Shown: positions 32,513-42,812 of the stretch, one piece after another
How positions within the stretch are numbered: the first letter of the stretch is position 1
Layout: each line of letters begins with the position of its first letter
The notes under the pieces: model-generated
Databases searched by the model: none
What the model saw: the letters and a program-made list of their open reading frames with translations, nothing else
What the model was told of the DNA's origin: nothing
Assembly (NCBI GenBank): GCA_028408365.1
Contig: JAOOLD010000010.1
Location: forward strand, 1 to 62,693
Origin: Bacteroidota bacterium
GTDB lineage: Bacteria > Bacteroidota > Bacteroidia > Flavobacteriales > BACL11
Direction: 5' to 3'
Length of the DNA stretch: 62,693 nucleotides
Translations under genes and position numbers: made by a program

Positions 32513-34559
32513 CTTCAGAATTTTTATTTCATATTTTTTATTAGCATTTGTAGCTATAATCATTGTTTTTAGAGTTATCTATATCCAAAAGTCTGATAAA
32601 AAATTCTCATCATCAAATGCACCAAAATTTTTTGAGATTGAAGCTTTGAGAGGAAATATAAAAGCAGAAAATGGTGAGTTACTTGCAATCTCAATGCCTC
32701 TTTATGATCTTCATGTTGATTTTTCTGTAATTGAAAAAGAAATATTTGATAGTAATATTAATGAATTAGCAGCGAGATTTTCAAAATTATTGGAAAAAGA
32801 TGAGGATTTAGTAAAAAAAGAATTTTTACGAGCTAAAGAAAGTAATAAGAAATACTATCCAATTGCAAAAAAAGTTAATCACAATGATCTTCAAAAAATT
32901 AAAAAACTTCCAATTTTTATTTATGGACAAAACAAAGGTGGATTAATTATTGAAAAAAGAACAAATAGACAAAAGCCCTATGGAATACTTGCTAGTAGAA
33001 CCATTGGAATTTTAAGAGATGAAAATCCTGTAGGTATCGAAAGATCGTTCAATAAAAATCTGTCAGGAACAAATGGTATCCAGCTTAAACAAAATATTGG
33101 TAAAAATAGGTGGATTTCAAAAAAATCTGAAGCTAACATGAATCCTATTGCTGGAAATGACATAGTAACAACAATAAATATTGATTTTCAAGATGTAGTT
33201 GAAAATGCACTTGCCTTTGGAATAATAGAAAATAATGCATCGTGGGGCTGTGCAGTTGTTATGGAAGTAACTACTGGAAAAGTAAAAGCTATTGCTAATT
33301 TGCACTATGACACAATTAATAATCAATTAGATGAATATTATAATTATGCGATAGGAACTCATATGGAGCCTGGATCAACATTTAAGCTTGCATCTTTGAT
33401 TTCAGGGCTTGAGGATAAGAAATTCAGTATTGATGATCTTGTGAACACTGGAAATGGAGTTTATAAATTTTATGATAAAGAAATAAACGATTCAAAAAAA
33501 GGGGGGTACGGTGAGTTGACCATAGCAGATGCTTTCATAAAGTCCTCAAATATTTTTTCAAAAATAATTAACGAATCATATAAGAATAAACCTTGGGACT
33601 TTATAAACAGAGTGTATAAATTTGGACTTGGTGAGCCTCTAAATCTTGATTTACCATATTCAAATAATTTATTTATAAACAATCCAAACGAAAGAAGTTG
33701 GTCTGGAATAAGTATTCCGTACATGGCTATAGGATATGAGATGCAGTTTTCTCCAATGCATATTTTAACTTTTTATAATGCAGTAGCAAATCATGGTAAA
33801 ATGGTTAATCCCACTTTTATTGATATGATAAAGAAACAAAATAATGTCATTTATAAAAATAAAGTTGAAGTTTTAAACTCTTCTATTTGCTCAAAAGCAA
33901 CATTAGATAAAGTTACACCTTTATTACAAGGAGTTGTTGAGTATGGAACAGCTAAGAAAATTTGGACAGATAATTATTCAATCTCTGGAAAAACTGGTAC
34001 AACTGTGACAAACTATTCAAACTCTGGTGAAAAGAAATCTTATCAAACATCTTTTGTTGGATTTTTTCCATCAGAGCAACCCAAATACTCTTGTATAGTT
34101 TTAATAAATGATCCGAAAGGTAATTATCATTATGGTGGAGATGTTGCTGCACCAGTATTCAAAGAAATATCAGATAAAATTTTTGCAATGGACTTAGACC
34201 TTCAAAAAGAATCAGATTATGAAAAAATTTCTTCTTTTCTGCCAAAATATAATTCTGCTAAATCAAATAATTTAGAAGACATAATATCAAATTACAATCA
34301 AATTCAAATACAACATGACTCAGCTTCAGTATCGCAATTTTTAATTAAATCAATTACAAATCATAATAAAAATATTAAAAAGTTGGATTTTAATATTATG
34401 CCTGATTTAAAAGGATACAGTAAAAGAGAAGCAGTTTTTCATCTTGAAAATAAAAAAATAATAGTAGTTGCAAAAGGAACAGGGAAAGTTGTTAGTCAAT
34501 CAATTATGGGCGGAAAAAAAGTCTATGCTGGCCAAGAAGTTATTTTAAATTTTTTATGA
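32499..34559 (+). CDS. ftsI: Septal peptidoglycan transpeptidase FtsI (PBP3/SpoVD-like) with PASTA domain
   Basis: A 686-residue class B penicillin-binding protein. It has an N-terminal membrane anchor, a dimerisation domain, and a transpeptidase domain with SxxK (S293-TF-K296), SSN (IKSSNIFSK) and KTG (K498-TG). A single C-terminal PASTA domain follows (MPDLKGYSKREAVFHLENK to the end), as in SpoVD-type and Bacteroidota enzymes. It crosslinks septal peptidoglycan with FtsW. It overlaps ftsL by 14 nt and murE by 4 nt. Confidence 0.95.
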   Translation: MQKNNFRIFISYFLLAFVAIIIVFRVIYIQKSDKKFSSSNAPKFFEIEALRGNIKAENGELLAISMPLYDLHVDFSVIEKEIFDSNINELAARFSKLLEKDEDLVKKEFLRAKESNKKYYPIAKKVNHNDLQKIKKLPIFIYGQNKGGLIIEKRTNRQKPYGILASRTIGILRDENPVGIERSFNKNLSGTNGIQLKQNIGKNRWISKKSEANMNPIAGNDIVTTINIDFQDVVENALAFGIIENNASWGCAVVMEVTTGKVKAIANLHYDTINNQLDEYYNYAIGTHMEPGSTFKLASLISGLEDKKFSIDDLVNTGNGVYKFYDKEINDSKKGGYGELTIADAFIKSSNIFSKIINESYKNKPWDFINRVYKFGLGEPLNLDLPYSNNLFINNPNERSWSGISIPYMAIGYEMQFSPMHILTFYNAVANHGKMVNPTFIDMIKKQNNVIYKNKVEVLNSSICSKATLDKVTPLLQGVVEYGTAKKIWTDNYSISGKTGTTVTNYSNSGEKKSYQTSFVGFFPSEQPKYSCIVLINDPKGNYHYGGDVAAPVFKEISDKIFAMDLDLQKESDYEKISSFLPKYNSAKSNNLEDIISNYNQIQIQHDSASVSQFLIKSITNHNKNIKKLDFNIMPDLKGYSKREAVFHLENKKIIVVAKGTGKVVSQSIMGGKKVYAGQEVILNFL

Positions 34560-35998
34560 AATATTTATCTCAAATACTTGAAGTAATTACAGCAGTTGTT
34601 AAAAAAAATATAACTGAAATACTAATAGAAAATATTGCTTCTGATAGCAGACTTGTAAAAAAAAATGGGATGTTTTTTAGCGTAAGTGGGTCTAATTTAA
34701 ATGGTAGAGATTTTGAGAAAAAAGCTATTGAAAATGGTGCTAAAGTTATTGTAAGTGAAAATGAACCCAAAGAATATTTTCCTGATGTAGCTTACATTAA
34801 AGTAAAAAATGTGAGGAAACAAATTTCAATAGTCTCTGACTTTTTCTTTGACAGTCCTTCAAAAAAAATATCTGTAGTTGGGGTAACCGGTACAAATGGA
34901 AAATCATCAGTAGTTAATTTTTTATTCCAAATTTTTAATTCTTTGGGTTATAAATCTGGCTTGATATCAACCATTAATTATATTATCGGAGACAAGAAAT
35001 TTGATTCAACACACACCACTCCAGATTCAATCACTTTAAACTATATGCTTAAAGAGATGGTAAAAGTGAATTGTAAATTTTGTTTTATGGAGGTAAGTTC
35101 ACATTCTTTATCTCAATTTCGAGTGCATGCCATAAAATATAAAATTGGGATTTTTACAAACATAAGTCATGATCACTTAGATTATCATAAAACATTTGAA
35201 AATTATTTGAAAACAAAAAAAATCTTTTTTGATTCTTTACCAGTTGACTCAAAATTAATTTATAATGCTGATGACAAAAATAGTTCAAAAATTGTTGAAG
35301 ATAGTAATGCTGAAATAAAAAAATATTCAATAAAAAACAAAACTGATTATTCATGCAAAGTGATAGAATCTACCATTAACGGACTGCATTTAAAAATTAA
35401 TAATAAGGAAATCTACACAAGAGTGTGCGGTGAATTTAATGCTTATAACTTATTAGCAGTATATGCTACTTGCATGGAACTAAACCTACAAAAAGAAATG
35501 GTATTGATTGCGATTTCTAATATTGTTGCAGCAGAAGGAAGATTTGAAATTATAAAGAACAAGAATTTCGTATCAATTTTAGATTACGCTCATACTGATG
35601 ACGCTTTTCGTAATATTTATTCCTCAATAAAGAAAATTACTAAAAAAAGTATAACCACAGTTTTTGGCTGCGGCGGAGATAGAGATAAACATAAAAGATC
35701 AGTCATGTTGGATGTTGTTAGCAAAAACAGTGATTTCGTAATTATCACGTCTGATAATCCACGTAGTGAGACATTTGAAGAAATTACTAAAGATATGTTA
35801 TCTAGTTCAAGTAATGATGAGATTAAAAGATATTTTATTATCGAGGATAGAGAGCAAGCAATAAAGTTAGGATGTACTCTCTCAGTTCAAAAGAAATCTC
35901 TTTTACTAGTAGCAGGAAAAGGACATGAGAAATTTCAGGAAAAAAATGGAATAAAAACTCCATTTGATGATAAAAAAATAATAATTAAATATAGTTAA
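34556..35998 (+). CDS. murE: UDP-MurNAc-tripeptide ligase MurE (meso-DAP type)
   Basis: A 480-residue Mur ligase. The ATP-binding loop is GVTGTNGKSSVVNF, the UDP-binding part SDSRLVKKNGMFFSV, and EVSSHSL follows. The amino-acid specificity motif DNPR (ITSDNPRSETFEEI) indicates meso-diaminopimelate rather than lysine. It adds the third residue of the stem peptide. ATGA overlap with ftsI. Confidence 0.95.
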   Translation: MKYLSQILEVITAVVKKNITEILIENIASDSRLVKKNGMFFSVSGSNLNGRDFEKKAIENGAKVIVSENEPKEYFPDVAYIKVKNVRKQISIVSDFFFDSPSKKISVVGVTGTNGKSSVVNFLFQIFNSLGYKSGLISTINYIIGDKKFDSTHTTPDSITLNYMLKEMVKVNCKFCFMEVSSHSLSQFRVHAIKYKIGIFTNISHDHLDYHKTFENYLKTKKIFFDSLPVDSKLIYNADDKNSSKIVEDSNAEIKKYSIKNKTDYSCKVIESTINGLHLKINNKEIYTRVCGEFNAYNLLAVYATCMELNLQKEMVLIAISNIVAAEGRFEIIKNKNFVSILDYAHTDDAFRNIYSSIKKITKKSITTVFGCGGDRDKHKRSVMLDVVSKNSDFVIITSDNPRSETFEEITKDMLSSSSNDEIKRYFIIEDREQAIKLGCTLSVQKKSLLLVAGKGHEKFQEKNGIKTPFDDKKIIIKYS

Positions 35999-37222
35999 AT
36001 GTTATACCACTTATTTGAGTTTTTACAAGATGAATATAATTTAGTAGGAGCAAGCATATTTAAATACATTTCATTTAGGGCATCAGCAGCAGTTTTACTT
36101 TCATTATTATTCTCTATAGTATTTGGAAAGAGAATTATAAGGACTATATCTAATTATCAAATCAAAGAAAATGTAAGAAAACTTGGCTTAAAAGATGAGG
36201 AAACTAAAGAAGGAACCCCTACTATGGGTGGCATCATAATTATTCTATCAATCTTATTCCCTACACTTCTGCTTTGCAATTTGACAAATATATATGTGCA
36301 AATTATGTTACTTACAACTGTTTGGTTAGGAGCAATTGGTTTTATAGATGATTATATAAAGGTTTTTAAAAAAAATAAATCAGGGCTATCTGGAAAATTT
36401 AAAATTTTTGGACAAGTTACTTTAGCGCTGATTGTTGGATTAGTTATTGTTTTTAGTAACGATATTACAATTAAAGAGAAGCAGAGAGTTAAAATAGACG
36501 ATCAAAATAAAACAATTGTTGTTTTCTCTGAAACACCAAAAAAATCCTCAAAAACAACAATCCCTTTTTTTAAAAATAATGAGTTTGATTATAAAAGTTT
36601 AACTAGTTGGATAGGTAATGAGTTTGAAAATTATGCCTGGATATTATTTGTATTGATTGTTATTTTTATTGTAACTGCTGTATCCAATGGGGCAAATATG
36701 ACAGATGGTTTGGATGGATTGGCTACAGGAGTTTCTTCAATAATAGGCATAACCTTAGCTGTATTTGGTTATGTTTCAGGTAATATAATAGCAGCCGACT
36801 ATTTGAATATAATGTATATTCCAAATAGTGGTGAAATTGTTATTTTTTTATCTGCATTTATTGCTTCATGTGTAGGCTTTCTATGGCACAACTCTTATCC
36901 TGCCGATATATTTATGGGCGATACAGGAAGTCTTACCATTGGAGGTATTATCGCTGTTAGTGCAATTTTAATAAGGAAAGAGTTACTCATCCCTATTTTT
37001 TGTGGTGTTTTTTTAATTCAAAATCTTTCTGTAATAATTCAGGTTGCATATTTTAAATACACAAAAAAGAAAACTGGAGTAGGTAGAAGAGTTTTTTTAA
37101 TGTCTCCCATACATCATCATTTCCAAAAAAAGGGAATTCACGAAAATAAAATAGTTCTACGCTTTTGGATCATTGCTTTGTTATTTGCTGTTATTTCAAT
37201 TCTTACGCTGAAGATTAGATGA
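35999..37222 (+). CDS. mraY: Phospho-MurNAc-pentapeptide translocase MraY
   Basis: A 407-residue polytopic enzyme making lipid I. Conserved parts are [46 protein letters not shown] and the basic loop [11 protein letters not shown]. It is longer than the 360-residue E. coli protein because of an insertion of about 50 polar residues around 160-205, which Bacteroidota enzymes also carry. It begins immediately after the murE stop. Confidence 0.96.
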   Translation: MLYHLFEFLQDEYNLVGASIFKYISFRASAAVLLSLLFSIVFGKRIIRTISNYQIKENVRKLGLKDEETKEGTPTMGGIIIILSILFPTLLLCNLTNIYVQIMLLTTVWLGAIGFIDDYIKVFKKNKSGLSGKFKIFGQVTLALIVGLVIVFSNDITIKEKQRVKIDDQNKTIVVFSETPKKSSKTTIPFFKNNEFDYKSLTSWIGNEFENYAWILFVLIVIFIVTAVSNGANMTDGLDGLATGVSSIIGITLAVFGYVSGNIIAADYLNIMYIPNSGEIVIFLSAFIASCVGFLWHNSYPADIFMGDTGSLTIGGIIAVSAILIRKELLIPIFCGVFLIQNLSVIIQVAYFKYTKKKTGVGRRVFLMSPIHHHFQKKGIHENKIVLRFWIIALLFAVISILTLKIR

Positions 37223-38532
37223 AAAAAAGAATCTCAATAATTGGTGGAGGAGTTAGTGGTCTAGGAGCAGCTCTGCTCGCAAAGTCAAAAAATAACCGTG
37301 TTTTTTTATCTGACAAAAATCAATTAAATAACAAGATAAAACAAATATTAAAATCAAATTATATAAATTATGAGGAGGGATATCACTCTAACAATTTATT
37401 TAGCTCAGATTTAATCATCAAAAGTCCAGGAATTTCTGATAATAGTTTGATAGTAAAACAAATAAAAGAAAAGGGAATACCTATTATTTCGGAAATTGAA
37501 TATGGTTTTGAAAATACAGATTCGAAAATTATTGCTGTAACAGGTACTAACGGTAAAACTACAACTTGTTTGATGCTTAAGCATATTTTTAATCAAACTG
37601 CATTAAATGTATTGTTAGCTGGTAATGTAGGAAATAGTCTCTGTCATGAGCTTTCATTAAAAAATAACTATGATGTTATAGTATTAGAGGTAAGTAGTTT
37701 TCAACTCGAAAACATAAATAAATTCCAACCACATATTTCTGTAATCCTTAATATTTCAGAAGATCATTTAGATAGATATTCAAATTTCAATGAATATAGA
37801 AAATCAAAATTTATGATCACAAAAAACCAGAAAAAAGAAGACTATCTAATTTATAATTATGATGATAAATGCTTAAAAGATTTAAAAACAAATGCTAACA
37901 AAATTCCATTTTCATTAGAACGTGAATTTGAAAATGGAGTTTTTTTTAAAAAAAATAAAATAAATATTAATCTAAAAAATAAAAAAATGACCATAGATCA
38001 ATTATCTCTAAAAGGGAAGCACAATATTTATAATTCAATGGCTGCTGCTATTTCAGCTAGAGTTTTTGAAATAAGTGATTCTTTAATTCGTAAATCATTG
38101 CAAGATTTTCAAAATGTTGAACATAGACTCGAGTCTGTATTAAAAGTAAATAACATTGAATTTATAAATGACTCAAAAGCTACTAATGTTCATGCAACTT
38201 GGTATGCTTTGGAAAGCATGACTAGAACTACAGTTTGGATAGCAGGAGGAGTTGATAAAGGAAATAATTATGATGAACTCTTCAATTTAGTTAAAAATAA
38301 AGTGAAAGCTATTATCGTACTTGGTGATGATAAAAAAATAAATAAATCTTTTAAGTCGGCAGTTGAGAATATTATTAATGTTAGTTCAATGAAAGAAGCT
38401 GTTAGCCTTTCATATGATCTTTCAAGCGATGGAGATTGTGTACTGTTATCTCCAGCTTGTGCTAGCTTTAATCTGTTTAAATCGTTTGAAGACAGAGGTT
38501 CTAAATTTAAGGAAGCTGTTCGTCAATTATGA
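37219..38532 (+). CDS. murD: UDP-MurNAc-L-alanine--D-glutamate ligase
   Basis: A 437-residue Mur ligase adding D-Glu. An N-terminal Rossmann segment ([18 protein letters not shown]) is followed by the ATP loop [32 protein letters not shown] and the C-terminal [12 protein letters not shown] with [11 protein letters not shown]. It overlaps mraY by 4 nt and ftsW by 4 nt. Confidence 0.96.
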   Translation: MKKRISIIGGGVSGLGAALLAKSKNNRVFLSDKNQLNNKIKQILKSNYINYEEGYHSNNLFSSDLIIKSPGISDNSLIVKQIKEKGIPIISEIEYGFENTDSKIIAVTGTNGKTTTCLMLKHIFNQTALNVLLAGNVGNSLCHELSLKNNYDVIVLEVSSFQLENINKFQPHISVILNISEDHLDRYSNFNEYRKSKFMITKNQKKEDYLIYNYDDKCLKDLKTNANKIPFSLEREFENGVFFKKNKININLKNKKMTIDQLSLKGKHNIYNSMAAAISARVFEISDSLIRKSLQDFQNVEHRLESVLKVNNIEFINDSKATNVHATWYALESMTRTTVWIAGGVDKGNNYDELFNLVKNKVKAIIVLGDDKKINKSFKSAVENIINVSSMKEAVSLSYDLSSDGDCVLLSPACASFNLFKSFEDRGSKFKEAVRQL

Positions 38533-39644
38533 GTAATTTAAGCTTACAAGGAGATAAAACGATTTGGGGAGTTGTTTTTTCATTATTTACGTTATCTGTT
38601 CTTGTTGTTTATAGTACAGCGGGGATAAGTTATCTTTTTAATCATATTTCAAAGATATTTTTGGGTTTGATTTGTATGTATTTTATACATAATTTGAAGT
38701 TTAAATATTTTGCAAGGATTGGACTACTTTTATTTTGGATTAGTATTTTTCTGCTTCTTTGTGTTCTTTTTTTTGGCATAAACATTAATGGTGCATCTAG
38801 ATGGTTATCAGTTGGAGGACAACAATTTCAGCCCTCTGACATTGCAAAACTCGCGATAATTATGTATTTGTGTAGGCAAATAAGTAAATACAGAATAAAA
38901 ATAAAGAAACTTAAAGGTCTATTTCTCTACTTATTATTACCAGCATCAACAATTTGTTTATTAGTTTTACCTAATAACTTTTCAACATCAGCATTAATTT
39001 TCTCTAATGTTCTGCTGTTGTTGTTTCTGTCAAATATAGATTTGAAACATATTTCACTTATTTTATTATCTTCAATTTTCATTTCATTATCTATTTATCT
39101 TTCAACAAAATATTCAAATCTTGAAGATTTGTTCCCAAGATCTCAAACTTGGGTAAATAGAATTGATAGTTTTTTTGATGAAAAAGATGATAAATTAAAT
39201 AAAGATTATCAAGTTACTCAAGCTCTCATTGCTGTAAAAAAAGGTGGTATTCTAGGCTTAGGCCCTGGTAAAAGTGTTCAAAGAGATTTACTGCCATATT
39301 CATATTCTGATTTTATTTTTGCAATTATGATTGAAGAATATGGATTATTTATTGGAGCTATATTGCCAATTTTACTGTATCTAATTCTTCTTTATAGATC
39401 GATAATTATTTACTTAAAAACTGAAAGTGTCTTTGGAAGTTTATTAGCCGTGAGTTTAGTTTTTAGTCTTGTAATACAAGCATTTGTGAATATGTTGGTA
39501 GCAGTAAATATACTACCTGTAACAGGACAAACATTACCACTGATAAGTATGGGAGGGACATCTATTTTATTTACTTGTTTTTCAATAGGAGTTGTGTTGA
39601 GTATTAGTAGAGATTCAAATGATAGACAGTATGATAAAGAATAA
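38529..39644 (+). CDS. ftsW: Septal peptidoglycan polymerase FtsW (SEDS)
   Basis: A 371-residue SEDS glycosyltransferase with about ten membrane helices. Landmarks are NGASRWLSVGGQQFQPSDIA, DYQVTQALIAVKKGGILGLG (followed by PGKS), SDFIFAIMIEEYG and the C-terminal LPLISMGGTS. It polymerises lipid II at the septum together with FtsI in the same operon. The shape-determining RodA would be encoded elsewhere; position favours FtsW. Confidence 0.94.
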   Translation: MSNLSLQGDKTIWGVVFSLFTLSVLVVYSTAGISYLFNHISKIFLGLICMYFIHNLKFKYFARIGLLLFWISIFLLLCVLFFGININGASRWLSVGGQQFQPSDIAKLAIIMYLCRQISKYRIKIKKLKGLFLYLLLPASTICLLVLPNNFSTSALIFSNVLLLLFLSNIDLKHISLILLSSIFISLSIYLSTKYSNLEDLFPRSQTWVNRIDSFFDEKDDKLNKDYQVTQALIAVKKGGILGLGPGKSVQRDLLPYSYSDFIFAIMIEEYGLFIGAILPILLYLILLYRSIIIYLKTESVFGSLLAVSLVFSLVIQAFVNMLVAVNILPVTGQTLPLISMGGTSILFTCFSIGVVLSISRDSNDRQYDKE

Positions 39645-40728
39645 TATTTTAATTAGCGGTGGAGGAAGTGGAGGTCATATTTTTCCTGCATTAGCTATAG
39701 CTGATAAGATAAAAGAAAAAAATCAAAATTTGAAAATCATTTTTGTTGGCGCTAGAGGAAAAATGGAAATGAAAAAAGTTCCAAGCTACGGATATAAGAT
39801 TATACCTATTCCAATCTCTGGCTTTCAAAGAAATAATTTTTTCAAGAATTTATTTTTACCTATTAAATTGATAGTAAGTTTAATCAACTCTTTATTTATC
39901 ATCATTAAATATAAGCCGGTTTTAGTAATAGGTACAGGTGGATATGCAAGTGGTCCATTACTTTTTGTATCATCTATTTTAAACATACCTTCAATAATAC
40001 AAGAACAAAACTCTTTTCCGGGAATTACCAATAAAATTCTTTCAAAGTTTGTTGATAAAATTTGTGTTGCTTATGAAAATATGCAAAATTTCTTTCCAGA
40101 AAGTAAAATTGTTTTGACTGGTAATCCGATCAGATCATTAGTTTTTAAAAGTCATAACCAATTTGAGGCCAATAGTTATTTTAAATTACCAAAATCTAAT
40201 TTTACAGTACTTTCGATTGGTGGTAGCTTAGGTGCATTTAGTATCAACAATGCAATCAAACAAAATATTGGTTTTTTCAGTGAAAAAAAAATTAATTTAA
40301 TATGGCAGACTGGCAAAACATTTTACAATGAAGCCAAGCGAGTTGTAGCTAAAGAAAAAAACATTGCTTTATTTGAATTTATAAAAGATATGGACTATGC
40401 ATACTCTGCAGCTGACATAATTATTTCCAGAGCTGGTGCGATAGCTATTTCTGAACTAACAGTAGTTGGTAAACCGGTTATTTTAATACCATCGCCTAAT
40501 GTTGCAGAAAATCACCAGTATAAAAATGCACAATCGTTAGTTAATAATAATGCTGCTTTGCTTGTTAATGATGATGATACAAATCTTAAAATTGTAAATG
40601 AAATTAATAAACTTATTTTGAGTAAAGAACTTAGAGAAGACCTTTCATCTAATATTAAAAAATTAGAAAAAAATCATGCAGCTGATACAATTTTTGATAT
40701 TGCAAGAGAACTATTAAGAGATGTTTAA
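39631..40728 (+). CDS. murG: UDP-GlcNAc transferase MurG
   Basis: A 365-residue glycosyltransferase converting lipid I to lipid II. Conserved are ILISGGGSGGHIFPALAIA, VIGTGGYASGPLL, QEQNSFPGITN, SIGGSLGAF and ISRAGAIAISEL. The ATG at 39631 gives the usual short lead before the glycine motif; an ATG at 39619 is also in frame. Either start overlaps the ftsW end. Confidence 0.95.
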   Translation: MIKNNILISGGGSGGHIFPALAIADKIKEKNQNLKIIFVGARGKMEMKKVPSYGYKIIPIPISGFQRNNFFKNLFLPIKLIVSLINSLFIIIKYKPVLVIGTGGYASGPLLFVSSILNIPSIIQEQNSFPGITNKILSKFVDKICVAYENMQNFFPESKIVLTGNPIRSLVFKSHNQFEANSYFKLPKSNFTVLSIGGSLGAFSINNAIKQNIGFFSEKKINLIWQTGKTFYNEAKRVVAKEKNIALFEFIKDMDYAYSAADIIISRAGAIAISELTVVGKPVILIPSPNVAENHQYKNAQSLVNNNAALLVNDDDTNLKIVNEINKLILSKELREDLSSNIKKLEKNHAADTIFDIARELLRDV

Positions 40729-42115
40729 AAATTATAAAAAAATATTTTTTGTAGGAATAGGTGGCATTGGGATGAGTGCCTTAGCCAAATATTTTTTAAA
40801 TAAAGATAAAATAATTTATGGTTACGATATTCTCAGATCTGATATTTGTATTTCGTTAGAAAAGCAAGGTTCAAAAATTACATATTGTCAGAAAAATCTA
40901 GATTTTATATTAGATAATAATTTGTTTAAAGATCAAGAAAGTTGCTTAATAGTTTATACACCAGCAATCAAAAATGATAATATTTTTTTAAAATTTTTTA
41001 CTGATAATAATTTTAATGTTAAAAAAAGATCAGAAATATTATCAAAAATATGTGAAGAAAAATTTTTAGTTGCTGTTGCGGGTACTCACGGAAAGACAAC
41101 AACAACAAGTATAATATCTCATATATTAAACAATACAGACTTTAATATAACAGCCTTTATAGGTGGTATAAGCAGAAACGAGAATTCTAATTTAATAGGT
41201 GGAGAGATTGATAGTAAACTTATAATTGTGGAAGCAGATGAATATGATAAGTCCTTTTTAAAACTATCACCAAATATTGCAATAATAACTTCTGTTGATA
41301 TGGATCATTCAGATATTTATATAAAAACTTCCTCGCTAAAAAAAGCATATCATCAATTTATAAGTAACATAGCTAGTGATGGAGTTTTAATAATCGAAAA
41401 TAAAGCACTCCAAGATTTGGGAAATATTAATTTTTCTAACATCATTACCTATTCATTTTCTGAGGATACTGATTTTAGAATTAGCTCTTATGAAATAACA
41501 AACAGAAACTCACGTTTTAATTTTATTAATTCTAATTCTAAATTTTTCTTTTCTAAAGAGATTGTTTTTTGTTTGCCTGGTAAACATAATATTTTAAATG
41601 CTTTAGCTTCAATTTTAGTTTGCATACAATTAGATGTTAAAAAAGAAGATATAGCTAAATCAATTAATTCTTTTTTGGGAATTAAAAGAAGATTTGAAAT
41701 TCACTTTGAATCAAAAAATAAAGTTTTTATTGATGACTACGCTCATCATCCCAACGAAATAAAGAAGACTTTAGAAACTTTATTCAAAATGTATCCAAAC
41801 AGAAAGCTAACACTTATTTTTCAACCACACCTTTATACAAGGACAAGAGATTTTATGAACGAATTTGCAGATGTATTATCCTTACCCAATCATTTACTTT
41901 TACTTGATATATTTCCTGCAAGAGAAAAACCTATAAAAGGAATTGATTCATCTAAACTTTTAAAAAAGTGTAGAAATAAAAATAAAGAATTAGTAAAAAA
42001 AGAAACGGTATTAAATATTTTAAATAAATCTGACTTTGATGTTTTAGTGACAATGGGAGCAGGTAATATTTCCAGTTTAGTTGAACAAATTAAAAATGAA
42101 TACTTTGTCAAATAA
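40721..42115 (+). CDS. murC: UDP-MurNAc--L-alanine ligase
   Basis: A 464-residue Mur ligase adding the first residue, L-Ala. FFVGIGGIGMSALAKYF forms the N-terminal Rossmann motif. The ATP loop is AVAGTHGKTTTTS, then EADEYDKSFL and DDYAHHPNEI. It overlaps murG by 8 nt and ftsQ by 20 nt. murB, ddl and murF are not in this cluster. Confidence 0.96.
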   Translation: MFKNYKKIFFVGIGGIGMSALAKYFLNKDKIIYGYDILRSDICISLEKQGSKITYCQKNLDFILDNNLFKDQESCLIVYTPAIKNDNIFLKFFTDNNFNVKKRSEILSKICEEKFLVAVAGTHGKTTTTSIISHILNNTDFNITAFIGGISRNENSNLIGGEIDSKLIIVEADEYDKSFLKLSPNIAIITSVDMDHSDIYIKTSSLKKAYHQFISNIASDGVLIIENKALQDLGNINFSNIITYSFSEDTDFRISSYEITNRNSRFNFINSNSKFFFSKEIVFCLPGKHNILNALASILVCIQLDVKKEDIAKSINSFLGIKRRFEIHFESKNKVFIDDYAHHPNEIKKTLETLFKMYPNRKLTLIFQPHLYTRTRDFMNEFADVLSLPNHLLLLDIFPAREKPIKGIDSSKLLKKCRNKNKELVKKETVLNILNKSDFDVLVTMGAGNISSLVEQIKNEYFVK

Positions 42116-42812
42116 TTATACTAAAATCTTTATCAGCTTAATAATTTCCTTTCTGTTGTTTATTTTAGTTTTTAAATTTCAAACTCAATATAATCAGGAA
42201 TTAAATCAAAAAATTAAAATCTCTGCGGAAAATTTATATACTGATCATAACAAAATTTTAGATTATGTAAAGCAAATTGTATATTCAGGTAATCATCAAG
42301 AAATAAGTTCATTAGAAAATGAATTAGAAAAGATGAGTCATATTGAAAGTGCTGAAATTTACTTTAGTGTGAATGGGGAGGTAAGTTTGAGTTATTATGA
42401 GTTTGAACCAGTAGTGAGAGTGTTTAGTTCAGAAAATCAATCATATTACTTAGATCCCAATTGTAAGAGAATACCTTTATCTGAAAAATATACTGCTGAC
42501 CTTATATTATTTACTGGACATACAGAAAATATTAAAGATCATTTAATATTAAATTTAGCAAAGAAAATTAATTCTAATAAATTTCTGTCTAATCAAGTTT
42601 CAGAAGTATTTATAAATGAATCAAGCGAAGCTTTTTTTATACCAGTTATTGGAAGTCATAAAATTAAATTAGGAGGTTTTAATAATCTAGAAGTTAAGAT
42701 TAAAAAAATGATGACTTTTTATGATAAAATTATACCAAAACATGGTTGGGAAAAATATTCCGAAATAAATTTAGAATATCAAAATCAAATTATTTGTTTA
42801 AAAAATGACTGA
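42096..42812 (+). CDS. ftsQ: FtsQ/DivIB-like cell division protein
   Basis: A 238-residue bitopic protein: a short cytoplasmic tail, one membrane helix (about residues 10-27), and a periplasmic domain ending in KIIPKHGWEKYSEINLEYQN, which resembles the C-terminal FtsQ beta domain. The POTRA-like part is weakly conserved. The position between murC and ftsA is the strongest evidence. The ATG at 42096 is chosen over an upstream TTG. It overlaps ftsA by 8 nt. Confidence 0.82.
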   Translation: MNTLSNNYTKIFISLIISFLLFILVFKFQTQYNQELNQKIKISAENLYTDHNKILDYVKQIVYSGNHQEISSLENELEKMSHIESAEIYFSVNGEVSLSYYEFEPVVRVFSSENQSYYLDPNCKRIPLSEKYTADLILFTGHTENIKDHLILNLAKKINSNKFLSNQVSEVFINESSEAFFIPVIGSHKIKLGGFNNLEVKIKKMMTFYDKIIPKHGWEKYSEINLEYQNQIICLKND